Shown in pieces: positions 1 to 8,481 of a stretch of DNA of 64,000 nt (positions are counted from its first letter, which is position 1; each line of letters begins with the position of its first letter). The notes under the pieces were generated by a model. It did no database searches, was not told the origin of the DNA, and saw only the letters and a list, made by a program, of their open reading frames with translations. The DNA comes from an uncultured bacterium. GTDB lineage: Bacteria > Cyanobacteriota > Vampirovibrionia > Gastranaerophilales > Gastranaerophilaceae. The stretch spans positions 1 to 64,000 of the forward strand of contig CASGEL010000001.1 of assembly GCA_949300485.1 (NCBI GenBank). Reading direction: 5' to 3'. The translations under genes and the position numbers were made by a program.

Positions 1-1
1 A

Positions 2-967
2 AAAAGTAAGGTTGAAGTTTTAAGAGAAAAGTATAATTTTGACCTGCTGCTTAAAATAAATGATGAATATATTATTATTGAGAATAAATGCAAATCAGTG
101 CCAAACAGAGCTCAATTAGAAAAATATTACAAAAAATTTAAAACCGATAAAAAGAAAATTGTTTTAGTTAGTTATTTTACACCGTTATTTTTATTTACTT
201 TATTTGATTATGAAGAATTTTTATCATACGAAGAACTGTATTCTCGTTTAAAAAACGCTTTTTATAATATTAGTTCTGAATCTATTGAAAAAAATGACAA
301 AGTTTTAATCGAAAGTTATATTGATTTTCTCGCATTATTGAATGAGTTTCAAGCAAATATAGCCATAAAAACTGATGACAAAATAAAAGATTTATGGTCG
401 GTTGTAAGGGATACTGATATTCAAAACGAATTATACAAAATAAACTTTCAAAAATCTTTTGAACGTACTTATATAATAAAACTGACTGAAAAAGTTCTAG
501 AAAATTTTAAATATAAAGAATTCATAGATGATATTCGTATTGATTGTGGTCGAGATTTGAAAATGTTTAGCGATATTCTTTTCTATTTCCCGGGGGCGTG
601 GGATAAAGACGAGAATAAACGTCAAGATTTATGTTATCTTGGTGTAAGTTTATGGGGCAATGAGTATAGATATTATGCAGGATTGCATAAAGCCCAATGT
701 GGAATTTTTGCCTCTAAAAAAGACAAATACGACAAAGAGAATAAAATCGCAGGTTTCAAATATTTAAGTGAAAACTATAGTTGGCTTTTTGAACAAGAAG
801 ATACTTGTAAGTGGAATGGTTATAGCTATGAGAAGGAAATGTATTTATATAAAAAACTGGACATTTCTGATTTGACTGTCAAAGAGTATGCAGAAAAAGT
901 TGTACACGATTTAGAGTTAATTTATTTTTATTTAGAAGCAACAAGAGGGAGAGAATGTCAAGACTAA
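2..967 (+). CDS. PD-(D/E)XK nuclease-like protein, 5' partial
   Basis: The reading frame is open from base 2, so the start codon lies upstream of the window; the GTG at 98 is internal. The visible N-terminal part has the layout of a PD-(D/E)XK nuclease core: an Asp (codon 41-43) in FDLLLKI, then IIIENK with E and K at codons 80-82 and 86-88, then a Q-x-x-x-Y helix (QLEKYY). This resembles the PDDEXK_4 family (PF14281), often found in defence or mobile regions. The remaining ~270 residues are charged and I recognise no second domain. The stop overlaps the next gene by 13 bases, so the two are probably co-transcribed. The nuclease fold is inferred from motif spacing; activity and substrate are unknown. 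Confidence 0.6.
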   Translation, partial: KSKVEVLREKYNFDLLLKINDEYIIIENKCKSVPNRAQLEKYYKKFKTDKKKIVLVSYFTPLFLFTLFDYEEFLSYEELYSRLKNAFYNISSESIEKNDKVLIESYIDFLALLNEFQANIAIKTDDKIKDLWSVVRDTDIQNELYKINFQKSFERTYIIKLTEKVLENFKYKEFIDDIRIDCGRDLKMFSDILFYFPGAWDKDENKRQDLCYLGVSLWGNEYRYYAGLHKAQCGIFASKKDKYDKENKIAGFKYLSENYSWLFEQEDTCKWNGYSYEKEMYLYKKLDISDLTVKEYAEKVVHDLELIYFYLEATRGRECQD

Positions 968-1935
968 ACAAAGCAGAAGAAATAATAGAACTTGCAATGA
1001 TGTTTCAGAATAGCTATTGCGGCTTATGTATTGATGACATTCAAGAGCATTTTGAGTGTTCAAGACGTTCAGCAGAAAGAATGAAAGCACTTTTGTTTGA
1101 CTTGTTTCCAGAAAAGATTGAGGAAGTTCCGACATCTGACAAGAAAAAGCGGTGGCGGTTTGTTAAAGGCACAATGAATGCTCTTATATCATTTACAGCA
1201 GATGATTTTGCAAACCTTGAATATTTAAAAGGCTTGTCAACAGATGAAAACAAAAAAACGCAGCTTGATGAACTTGTCGCAAAAATTAAGGCTTTGACAC
1301 CTCAAAAGAATTTGAGAACACTTGACACTGATGTTTCTGCAATTTTAGAATCGGAAGGCTTTGCAGTTAGACAGTATTCAAGAGCAAAAGCAGACCCGAA
1401 AATTTTAGAACAATTAAGGTCTGCTATGCTTGCATTTAAAAAGATACGTTTTGACTATCCGATAAACAGTGAAACAAAGACAATTACACTGAATCCATAC
1501 GGGCTTGTTATTGCAGATAAATATTATTTAGTCGGATTTAACGATTATGTAAACGCTTTAAGGCAGTATAAAGTAGATAAAATCAGCAATCTGTCCGTTT
1601 TAGATGAATATTTTGAAAAAGATGACAAATTTTCACTGACAGATTATTGCAACAATTCATTCGGAGTATATCAGGAAAAGCCCCTGAATATAACGCTCGA
1701 ATTTGATAAATCAGTAGCAGAAGATGTTTTGAATTATCATTTTCATCCGACACAGAAGATGAAACAGCTTGAAAACGGGAATATACAGGTAAAATTTACA
1801 TCAGGCGGAACTTATGCAATCTGTCAGGAGCTTTTTAAATGGGGCTGCAACGTCAAAATCAAAAAGCCTGTTGAATTGAGAGATTATTATAAAACGTATC
1901 TGTCTGATGTGTTAGATAATGTGATAAATTATTAG
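955..1935 (+). CDS. WYL-domain transcriptional regulator (HTH-WYL-WCX)
   Basis: This 326-residue protein has the layout of YafY/BrxR/CapW-type regulators. An N-terminal winged helix (about residues 1-70, with IDDIQEHFECSRRSAERMK as recognition region) is followed by a WYL domain around residues 150-215 (KKIRFDYPIN...LNPYGLVIADKYYLVGFN) and a C-terminal WCX-like extension ending in a conserved-looking LRDYYKTYLSDVL. WYL proteins bind a ligand, often nucleic acid, and repress or activate neighbouring genes, commonly in phage-defence loci. It overlaps the preceding nuclease-like gene by 13 bases, so it may autoregulate that unit. The family call is firm; the defence role is inference from the neighbour. 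Confidence 0.85.
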   Translation: MSRLNKAEEIIELAMMFQNSYCGLCIDDIQEHFECSRRSAERMKALLFDLFPEKIEEVPTSDKKKRWRFVKGTMNALISFTADDFANLEYLKGLSTDENKKTQLDELVAKIKALTPQKNLRTLDTDVSAILESEGFAVRQYSRAKADPKILEQLRSAMLAFKKIRFDYPINSETKTITLNPYGLVIADKYYLVGFNDYVNALRQYKVDKISNLSVLDEYFEKDDKFSLTDYCNNSFGVYQEKPLNITLEFDKSVAEDVLNYHFHPTQKMKQLENGNIQVKFTSGGTYAICQELFKWGCNVKIKKPVELRDYYKTYLSDVLDNVINY

Positions 1936-1971
1936 ACTTGTTTTTTATGGATTTTATCGTATCATAAATTT

Positions 1972-2295
1972 ATGATATATAAAGCAACTGTAATAGATGG
2001 TTATACATTTAAGCAAATTGATAATATGAGTTCAGATGATAATTTTCGTTTTGAGCAAATTTGTTATGATTATCCATTGATATTTATACCTAATGAGCCT
2101 GCTATTATATATTTTAATTTTAGAGTCAACCTAGATAGAATGCATTACAATTTATTATATTATTTAGTCAAAAATGCAACTGAAATGAGAAATGATAAAG
2201 GTATAAGTGCATTATGTTTATTTAAACTTCTTGGTTGTAAACATACAAAAGAAAAATCAAGACAGAATTTAACAGAAGAACGGAAAACCACTTGA
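1972..2295 (+). CDS. hypothetical protein, possibly a fragment
   Basis: This short frame codes for 107 residues starting MIYKATVIDG. No family is recognised. The middle is aromatic-rich (YDYPLIFIPNEPAIIYFNF) and could be a folded beta region. The C-terminal tail becomes basic and runs into the recombinase fragment that begins at about 2273 in another frame, so the true C-terminus may have been replaced at a recombination junction. There is no clear ribosome binding site. It may be a real small accessory protein or debris. Confidence 0.3.
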   Translation: MIYKATVIDGYTFKQIDNMSSDDNFRFEQICYDYPLIFIPNEPAIIYFNFRVNLDRMHYNLLYYLVKNATEMRNDKGISALCLFKLLGCKHTKEKSRQNLTEERKTT

Positions 2296-2536
2296 CGCAG
2301 ACAACCTAATGAACAGAAGATATCGAAAAATCTTAAAATTAGCCGGAGTAAAGCAGATAAGATTTCACGACTTGCGGCATACATACGCAAGTCTTTTAAT
2401 ATCAAAAGATTTGAATATTAAATATATCCAAAAGCAAATGGGACATTCATCTTTTGAAGTTACCATGAACACCTATGCACACCTTATGCCCGAAGTTTAT
2501 GAAAAAAGTAAGCAGGCTATTGATGAATTAATTTAA
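2273..2536 (+). pseudogene. C-terminal fragment of a tyrosine recombinase/integrase
   Basis: Read in the frame of the ATG at 2309, the sequence is open from 2273 and gives GKPLDADNLMNRRY followed by the catalytic C-terminal third of a phage/ICE-type integrase. Visible landmarks are RFHDLRHTYASLL (the H-x-x-R box), MGHSSFEVT (second catalytic His) and NTYAHL (nucleophilic Tyr). The N-terminal DNA-binding arm, the core-binding domain and the first catalytic Arg are absent, and a stop codon lies at 2270-2272. The fragment cannot be active and marks an old mobile-element insertion in this accessory stretch. Confidence 0.85.
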
Positions 2537-3339
2537 CACGATTTTTGAATTATTAATTAAAATATCTGGATTCAATTTATACTCTTTTAAAAGATATTTT
2601 ATATAACCTTCTAGCGAATTTTGTGAAAATGGAGAAATAAATATTTTTGTTTCGTCGTCAAATAATTCATTCAATTTAATTTTTAGAAAACCACCTAAAC
2701 AATTTTGTTTATTTTCATCAAACATTTGAATAACGGCTCTTTCCTCATGTTCATATTTATAAAAATCTAATTTTAATGAATGTAATAATTCATAAAATTC
2801 ATAACAGGATTTATTATCCAATAATATTTTGGCTCTTTCGACAATATCTGCTTTTGATGCATATTGCATTTTTCTTAGAAAAACCCTGTATTTATCAATT
2901 GTTATTCCATTATTCATTACAAATTTTGGTTGTTTAAATAAATTTATTAAGTGATTTTTTTAAATCTAATAGCAAGTCCCTGATTTATTTGCACTGTACC
3001 ATTTAAGTCTGTAGGATAAATTTTCCATAATGCATAATTTTCTACAGAATCATTTGTAAATGAACAAACAAAAATATTTTTTATTACATTTTCTCGAATA
3101 ATTTCAAAATCTTTAATATGCAGTTTAAATTTTTGTTTAATATCGTCAAAAAAAACATTCCTTTAAAGTACTCTGAATAGATACAATTTGATTATTCGTA
3201 TAACTGTCTATTATTAAACATTCTTCTGGATCAATATTTGTTTTTAAATGTTGCACAGTTGAAAATACAGACCATTATTTTTTAGTAATGATACAAATTT
3301 ATCCAAAGATAAGTATTTCCATAAATATTCTTCTGTCAT
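2528..3339 (-). pseudogene. DUF2971-family protein, frameshifted
   Basis: On the minus strand the ATG at 3339 begins MTEEYLWKYLSLDKFVSLL, typical of DUF2971 openings. The family pattern continues through three frames: FSTVQHLKTNIDPEECL, then NIFVCSFTNDSVENYALW and GLAIRF, then YEHEERAVIQMF and the C-terminal part down to 2528. The breaks fall at a run of four T, a run of eight T and a run of seven A (minus-strand sense), each repaired by a single-base change. Only the last ~129 residues (complement of 2528-2917) remain as one continuous frame. DUF2971 function is unknown. This is a decayed gene, or one with homopolymer sequencing errors. It overlaps the end of the recombinase fragment by 9 bases. 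Confidence 0.7.
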
Positions 3340-3366
3340 ATTTCCTTGAAACCCTCTTTTGATAAA

Positions 3367-3443
<77 letters not shown>

Positions 3444-3514
3444 TTATTTTATTTTGGGACTCTGATAACTACCGTTACCATTTACCCTCATACCATTATT
3501 AAACGCTAAAAAAC

Positions 3515-3537
3515 AAAAATCAAGCCCCATGATTTTT
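3515..3537 (-). terminator. intrinsic terminator after the XRE regulator
   Basis: Minus-strand hairpin AAAAATCA/TGATTTTT with a 7-base loop, followed by GTTTTTT. It lies five bases beyond the stop of the XRE-family gene. Confidence 0.7.
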
Positions 3538-3541
3538 CTTA

Positions 3542-3862
3542 TTATAAATTCTTTGCTATTAGATATAGCGCTTTGATTTTATTATAGTCGCTTGAATCTA
3601 TAATTATTTTTAGCTGCTCTTTCAATAATGTTTCAGACTGCAGGTAATCATTATCAAATAAATCTTGAATATTACAACCAAATACCTGTGATATTTTATT
3701 CAAGGTACTTAGTTTTGGAAATGACAATCCTCGTTCTATCATTGAAACTTGGCGTTGAGTTATATCCAGTTTTTCACTCAGTTCCTCCTGGGAAAGCTGG
3801 AATTTCTCTCTGTATTCTTTTATTTTTCTGCCAAAAACTTCTTTTACTTCATTGTCATTCAT
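3542..3862 (-). CDS. XRE-family HTH transcriptional regulator
   Basis: This 106-residue protein carries a Cro/CI-type helix-turn-helix at about residues 9-65 (IKEYREKFQLSQEELSEKLDI, then QRQVSMIERG and PKLSTLNKISQVFGC), followed by a short acidic and hydrophobic tail with no sensor domain. Its 3' end carries its own terminator. It faces away from a GT2 gene at 4028 across a 165-base AT-rich region containing two near-identical 20-bp direct repeats, a plausible operator for autoregulation. Its target is unknown. Confidence 0.9.
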   Translation of the reverse strand: MNDNEVKEVFGRKIKEYREKFQLSQEELSEKLDITQRQVSMIERGLSFPKLSTLNKISQVFGCNIQDLFDNDYLQSETLLKEQLKIIIDSSDYNKIKALYLIAKNL

Positions 3863-3915
3863 TAATTATCCTCAATATGTATTATAAAAATCATCTTTTA
3901 TAAATTAAACAAAAT

Positions 3916-3967
3916 ATAATATTGTTATTATGATGTGTTTATGATAAATAATATTGTTAATTATGAT
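3916..3967. repeat. pair of near-identical direct repeats in the XRE/GT2 divergent region
   Basis: ATAATATTGTTATTATGAT at 3916-3934 recurs as ATAATATTGTTAATTATGAT at 3948-3967, differing by one inserted base, 32 bases start to start (about three helical turns). A short palindrome GATATTTAATATC (3965-3977) overlaps the second copy. The position between divergent genes suggests operator sites for the adjacent XRE regulator; this is inference. Confidence 0.45.
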
Positions 3968-4027
3968 ATTTAATATCATTTATCTAAAAAAAGTCACTAT
4001 TTAATTTACATAGGTTAAAACTTGCAC

Positions 4028-4876
4028 ATGATGAAACAACCAAAAGTATCAATTATTGTACCGGTTTATAATGTTGAAAAATATTTGACAAGATGCCTTG
4101 ATAGTCTACTAAACCAAACTCTGAAAGATATTGAAATTATATGTATCAATGATGGTTCTAAAGATAATTCATTATCAATACTTAAAAATTATTCTGTTCT
4201 AGACAATAGAATTCGACTTATAGACCAAAAGAACCAGGGTCAATCTGTTGCTAGAAACAAAGGAATTGAAATAGCTGCAGGAGAATATATAGGATTTGTA
4301 GATTCTGATGATTGGGTTGATTTAGATTTTTTCGAAAAACTCTATACGGCAGCAGAAAAACATACTTGTGAAATTGCAGCTGCAGGAATTATCCGTCTGC
4401 ATAAACTTAATAAAAAATTTCATTTAAAATTTGATAAGGAAATAATTACAGAGGACATAAATACGAAATTTGAACTTTGCGATGTTCCGGAATTATCCTA
4501 TGTGTGGAATAAAATATACAAAAAAGAAGTTTTGTTACAGCATCAGTTAAAATTTGAAGAGGGTATCTTTTTTGAAGATGTAATAATAACGCCTAAAATG
4601 CTGTTTTATATGGGAAAAATGGTTACAGTGCCAGATACTTACTATTATTATTGGAGAAATCCAAATTCTACCGTTACGAACAGATCGGATAAAGCTAACA
4701 GTGATTCCATTTATGCACATAATAAAGCGTTAGAGTTTATTAAAAATCACAATATTGATATATCCACACATGAACCTATAACAAAAAGATATAAACTTTT
4801 TGGAGTTACAATTTTAAAAATCCGCCAAAAGGGAGATAAGAAGACAACATCGCTATTTAATATTATAAAATGGTAA
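4028..4876 (+). CDS. GT2 family glycosyltransferase
   Basis: A GT-A-fold family 2 glycosyltransferase of about 282 residues. The N-terminus has the nucleotide-sugar signature VSIIVPVYNVEKYL, then EIICINDGSKDNS and the D-x-D-like GFVDSDDW near residue 100. The C-terminal third is a shorter acceptor part with YVWNKIYKKE and FFEDVI, and it ends in a basic-hydrophobic tail (LFGVTILKIRQK) like those of other GT2 enzymes in this window. I take the ATG at 4028 or 4031; an upstream in-frame TTG at 4022 is less likely. It stands alone, outside the main glycan operon, downstream of the XRE regulator. Donor and acceptor cannot be told. Confidence 0.9.
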   Translation: MMKQPKVSIIVPVYNVEKYLTRCLDSLLNQTLKDIEIICINDGSKDNSLSILKNYSVLDNRIRLIDQKNQGQSVARNKGIEIAAGEYIGFVDSDDWVDLDFFEKLYTAAEKHTCEIAAAGIIRLHKLNKKFHLKFDKEIITEDINTKFELCDVPELSYVWNKIYKKEVLLQHQLKFEEGIFFEDVIITPKMLFYMGKMVTVPDTYYYYWRNPNSTVTNRSDKANSDSIYAHNKALEFIKNHNIDISTHEPITKRYKLFGVTILKIRQKGDKKTTSLFNIIKW

Positions 4877-4948
4877 CAGAATTTATAGAATACCGGTTTA
4901 CCCCATTAGGACAATAAAATTTAAATTTTTTTAGTTTAGAGTATGCAT

Positions 4949-5698
4949 ATGAAAAAACTGACAGCTCTAATCTTAATATTATTAGTTTTATGTATAACCC
5001 CAATAAGTTCTCTTGCTGAAGAAACAAGTTATACCGATTGCAGTGAATGTATAAATTCAACGGATACCATTTCTGATGCTAATTCTAAAGCTCCATGTAA
5101 TTGTGTAAATATTACTGATAACTATTATATATTATCTAAAGGTAATGTTTTTAAAATAGCTTTTGAAGGCAAATTTCTGTCCGAATGCGCCAAAGAAGGA
5201 GATTGTATTTATTTTTACGTTCCGAAAGATATTTGTACATCCTGCGGAACTCTTATATTACCGATGGGGTCAAAGCTTTCAGGTTATATAAGAGGAATCA
5301 CTAAGCAAAAAATGTTAAATAAAAATGCTAGAGTTTACGTGAGTATAAATAAATTAATTTTACCTGATAATACAGAGTTAGATATTAAGGCAAAACCATT
5401 TACAAAAGATTTTTCACTTGTCGAAAACGGATGGATGACTGCTGGAAAACTAGCAGCTTCAACTGTAGGATTAGGTGCAATCGGTACAGGTGCAGGTGCA
5501 GGTTTGGCATTTATCCCTAAGCCTCATAAAATTGCCGTAGGCGCTGCAGCTATTGGTTTACCGGTAGGTTGCTTTATAGGGCTTGTTACAGGACTTGTTA
5601 CTCCTGGGCTTAAATATCATGCAAAACAAGGCGAAGAAATCTATATAATTTTATGCGAAGACTTATGTATACCAAAATGTAATGTCAGTGAATTTTAA
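4949..5698 (+). CDS. secreted or periplasmic protein of unknown function
   Basis: The protein starts with a clear signal peptide (MKKLTALILILLVLC...SLAEE, cleavage probably after SSLA). Four Cys lie within ~35 residues after the signal (DCSECINS, APCNC), and a CTSC pair follows. The middle (LPMGSKLSGYI ... ARVYVSINKLILPDNTELDI) resembles the beta-rich 'G-S-x-x-x-G ... lPdG' pattern seen in VirB10/TrbI-like periplasmic domains, but too weakly to assign. Two Gly/Ala-rich hydrophobic stretches near residues 165-215 could be membrane-inserting. ATG 4949 is preferred over 4943 because the AGAG upstream is then correctly spaced. Monocistronic; role unknown. Confidence 0.6.
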   Translation: MKKLTALILILLVLCITPISSLAEETSYTDCSECINSTDTISDANSKAPCNCVNITDNYYILSKGNVFKIAFEGKFLSECAKEGDCIYFYVPKDICTSCGTLILPMGSKLSGYIRGITKQKMLNKNARVYVSINKLILPDNTELDIKAKPFTKDFSLVENGWMTAGKLAASTVGLGAIGTGAGAGLAFIPKPHKIAVGAAAIGLPVGCFIGLVTGLVTPGLKYHAKQGEEIYIILCEDLCIPKCNVSEF

Positions 5699-5720
5699 TA
5701 ACAAATCGTTTGGCTTATAC

Positions 5721-6248
5721 TTATCCCTTAATTGCTCCCCAGGCTTTGACATCACCTCTTTCATATCTTATCAGGTAATATCCGCCTGCAGGAATATATT
5801 CAATTGTTGCTTCCTGATAAATATCTTTTTCCGTATTAACAGGAGGTAATCCTTTTTTAGCACGTTTAGCATTAGTCTTAGCTATTTCTTTTTTTTCTTT
5901 TTTCTCTTTTTTCAAAGCTTTTTTATCTTTCACTACCGCATAAGTTGACATATCTATATCAACTCTGAATACCGGAATAATAGCAATAGGCTTTTTAGAC
6001 TGCATAAGAATTAAAAAATTCCGTTCATCAGATAAAGCTAATTCATAATGTCCAGGAGGAATAATATTTCCCTGACTGTCAGAGATTTCATCAACAAGTG
6101 ATAATGTAGGATATGAGGATTCTCTTAAAGAATATCTGTAAATTGCCTGTGATCCATCAATAACACCAGCTGAAATTTGAGGCTCTGTTGGATAAACCCT
6201 TGTTTCGGAATGCATCATTATATTTTCTACGTACATACCCTCAAGCAT
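5721..6248 (-). CDS. hypothetical protein coupled to rnpA
   Basis: A 175-residue soluble-looking protein whose ATG follows the rnpA stop codon with no intervening base, so translation is probably coupled. I see no known family. Residues ~20-105 look beta-rich (YRYSLRESSYPTLSLVDEI, PPGHYELAL, RNFLILMQSKKPIAIIPVF). A highly basic Lys/Glu segment (KKALKKEKKEKKEIAKT) follows, then a final beta part ending in GGYYLIRYERGDVKAWGAIKG. The gene sits where yidD or yidC usually follows rpmH-rnpA, but it resembles neither. Function unknown. Confidence 0.6.
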   Translation of the reverse strand: MLEGMYVENIMMHSETRVYPTEPQISAGVIDGSQAIYRYSLRESSYPTLSLVDEISDSQGNIIPPGHYELALSDERNFLILMQSKKPIAIIPVFRVDIDMSTYAVVKDKKALKKEKKEKKEIAKTNAKRAKKGLPPVNTEKDIYQEATIEYIPAGGYYLIRYERGDVKAWGAIKG

Positions 6249-6599
6249 TTATAACCTCTTTAGCAAAATTTCAATAATAGAACTTATTTCAGAAAAAGAC
6301 TTGCCTAAAGCTTTTTCACTTCCAACAAACACTAATGACATATATTTTTGAGAATTTCCTAGATTTCCGTCTTTTAATAATAATCTGTAGCTTTCCCGCA
6401 TTAAACGCTTTAAACGATTACGTTTTACTGCGCGTTTATGGACTTTTTTACTGACGACAAAACCAACTTTCGTAGGGTAATCTTCTTTTTTTAAAATACC
6501 TGCAAACAAAGTTACTCCACCCATATGGGAGGAGTTTTTAACTTTATATGTTGCTTTAAATGCAGATCTATTTTTTAAACGATATTGTTTTGGTAACAT
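6249..6599 (-). CDS. rnpA: ribonuclease P protein component
   Basis: RnpA, 116 residues, the usual size. It binds RnpB RNA to process tRNA 5' ends. The family signature is intact: LPKQYRLKNRSAF at the N-terminus, GFVVSKKVHKRAVKRNRLKRLMRE (residues ~47-70, the RNR motif that contacts RNA) and LVFVGSEKA near the end. It lies 56 bases downstream of rpmH, the near-universal bacterial pairing. Confidence 0.97.
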   Translation of the reverse strand: MLPKQYRLKNRSAFKATYKVKNSSHMGGVTLFAGILKKEDYPTKVGFVVSKKVHKRAVKRNRLKRLMRESYRLLLKDGNLGNSQKYMSLVFVGSEKALGKSFSEISSIIEILLKRL

Positions 6600-6655
6600 T
6601 ATTGACTCCGTATATTGCTAACGAAAATTCGTTAAAAAGAGTCTACATAAAGCAC

Positions 6656-6808
6656 CTATGCACGATTTTTAGCAGTGATAGCAACTTTATGACGACCGCG
6701 AGCTCTGCGTCTATTAATAACTTCTCTGCCGCCAGGAGTTGACATTCTTGCTCTGAAACCGCTTACATTTTGTCTTTTTCTTTTTGTTCCTTCTAGTGTA
6801 CGTCTCAT
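6656..6808 (-). CDS. rpmH: 50S ribosomal protein L34
   Basis: The protein is 50 residues: [18 protein letters not shown], then the conserved core [21 protein letters not shown]. The ATG at 6808 is preceded by AAGGAATAAAG, a good ribosome binding site; a longer frame from 6865 adds 19 unrelated residues and is rejected. First gene of the rpmH-rnpA unit. Confidence 0.97.
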   Translation of the reverse strand: MRRTLEGTKRKRQNVSGFRARMSTPGGREVINRRRARGRHKVAITAKNRA

Positions 6809-6948
6809 ATCTTTATTCCTTTTACTATTTATTTTGTCGTATAATACAAATGTTATAGTAAACAAATTAAATAGTCAACAAATAGGACTCATTGATTAAA
6901 TATTATGAAGCAATCTCTCTATTTCCCGAATAAATCTGAAATTGATAG

Positions 6949-7236
6949 CTAAAAATGCATATCAAAACTTGGATTTTTGCCGTTTACTTTTTCATTTTCA
7001 ATTCTCATTGCAGAACCGATTGTGAAGTTTTGAGCAACTGTCTTGTTTATTTCATACGCAACATCACCGTTAAAAACAGCTTCATTTTCTTCTAAAAACT
7101 CAAATAATGGAGCTGCAGGAGATTTAACAAGTTCTTCCAAAGTTTCTCCTGCTTGTTGAATTGTTCTTTCAGGAACCTTTACATTTAGCCCGAAAGGTTT
7201 ATAGGGTCTGTTGAATGTAAAATTTGAATCTGACAT
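6949..7236 (-). CDS. small hypothetical protein with N-terminal PFG motif
   Basis: 95 residues, acidic, probably soluble, preceded by a good AAGGAAT binding site. The N-terminus MSDSNFTFNRPYKPFGLNVK contains an F-G followed by a basic residue, resembling the N-terminal motif on several unrelated proteins in this window. The remainder (ERTIQQAGETLEELVKS ... FEFLEENEAVF) looks helical. No family recognised. It is monocistronic, upstream of rpmH on the same strand with ~140 bases between. Confidence 0.6.
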   Translation of the reverse strand: MSDSNFTFNRPYKPFGLNVKVPERTIQQAGETLEELVKSPAAPLFEFLEENEAVFNGDVAYEINKTVAQNFTIGSAMRIENEKVNGKNPSFDMHF

Positions 7237-7355
7237 TTTATATTCCTTTTAACTAAGATTACTCATGTTATCGGCAAAAATTATAAAAATATTTAATTTT
7301 CAAACGATATTATTAACTTATGTAAACAGGCAAACATATTTGCTTATGATATTAT

Positions 7356-8471
7356 GTGAATATGGACACCCTTAAAAGCTTTGAAAAAGATTTGAATAAA
7401 TGTTCAAAATGCGGCCTATGCGAACCTGTATGTCCGCTGTTTAAAATTGACCCAAACGAATGTGTTGCCAGCAAGGGAAAATTCATAATGCTTCATGGCG
7501 TCACAAAAGGAGATTTAAAGCTTTCAAAAAATATAAACCGATATATTGATATGTGCCTAAGATGCGGAAAATGTAATAATTTCTGCCCAAGTGATATTGA
7601 TGTATGCAAAATTTTAAACTGCGCAAAATATGAATATATGAAAGACAAATTTTTCGGTAAAATACTATTTTTTTTGGAAAGCAAATTTATTTTTTCAAAC
7701 GTTATCAAAACTATTTCTCATCTGACAAATATGTTCCGACCAAAGCTTAAAACAACAAATTTAAAAAACGCAACCAAAGTATTATATTTTAAAGGTTGTG
7801 TAAATCAGATGCTTCCAAATACTGATAAATATATTAGCAAAATTTTTAAAAATCAGCCGATTAATATTATTGAACCTGATTTTGATTGCTGTGGACTTCC
7901 GTTTCTGTCAGACGGAAATATAAAAAGGTTTATTGAAACAGCAGAATATAATACTGAACTTATTAACAACACCACTTATGACTATATTATTACCGACTGC
8001 GCAAGCTGTGACCATACACTAAATGAATATCATAAATATATTGCAAACGAATCCGTAAAAAATATAAAACCTGAAAAAACAATAAACTGGGGAGATTTAA
8101 TAGCCGTTCAGGGTATCCATTTCAAGTATAACAAACCGATTAAAGTAACTTTCCACAAACCTTGCCACCTTAAAAACGATGCTTTTTTCAAACAAATATT
8201 AAAAAATTGCCAAAATGTTGAATATGTCGAAATGGAAAATTATGACGATTGCTGCGGACTTGCCGGAAGTTTTGCAATAAAAAACACAAAAATGTCAGTT
8301 GAAATTGCAAAACAAAAAGCTATTAATATAAAAAAAACAAATGCCGATTACGTTATTACAACTTGCCCCGGATGCATTATCGGGTTAAAATACGGATTGT
8401 TTTTAACAAAAGGAAAAACAAAAACGTTAAGCCTTTTGGAATTTTTAGCAAAAGCTGATATAATTGAATAG
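7356..8471 (+). CDS. (Fe-S)-binding oxidoreductase subunit, GlcF/LutA/HdrD-like
   Basis: 371 residues. Two 4Fe-4S ferredoxin motifs open the protein (CSKCGLCEPVCP near residue 16 and CLRCGKCNNFCP near 67). Two CCG domains follow: FKGCVNQ...DCCGLPF...CASCDH and FHKPCHLK...DCCGLAGSF...CPGC. This is the architecture of the iron-sulfur subunit of glycolate oxidase (GlcF), lactate utilisation proteins and heterodisulfide reductase D. These act as electron-transfer subunits beside an FAD dehydrogenase. No GlcD-like partner is present here; the only neighbour is a small TonB-C-like secreted protein 10 bases downstream. The substrate cannot be assigned. Confidence 0.88.
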   Translation: MNMDTLKSFEKDLNKCSKCGLCEPVCPLFKIDPNECVASKGKFIMLHGVTKGDLKLSKNINRYIDMCLRCGKCNNFCPSDIDVCKILNCAKYEYMKDKFFGKILFFLESKFIFSNVIKTISHLTNMFRPKLKTTNLKNATKVLYFKGCVNQMLPNTDKYISKIFKNQPINIIEPDFDCCGLPFLSDGNIKRFIETAEYNTELINNTTYDYIITDCASCDHTLNEYHKYIANESVKNIKPEKTINWGDLIAVQGIHFKYNKPIKVTFHKPCHLKNDAFFKQILKNCQNVEYVEMENYDDCCGLAGSFAIKNTKMSVEIAKQKAINIKKTNADYVITTCPGCIIGLKYGLFLTKGKTKTLSLLEFLAKADIIE

Positions 8472-8481
8472 GGAGAAATTT

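Noticed and set aside
4949-5698. VirB10/TrbI conjugation protein
   Set aside because: Only one short 'G-S-x-L-x-G' and 'LPDNTELDI' similarity; no other conjugation genes nearby and the N-terminal Cys-rich part does not fit.
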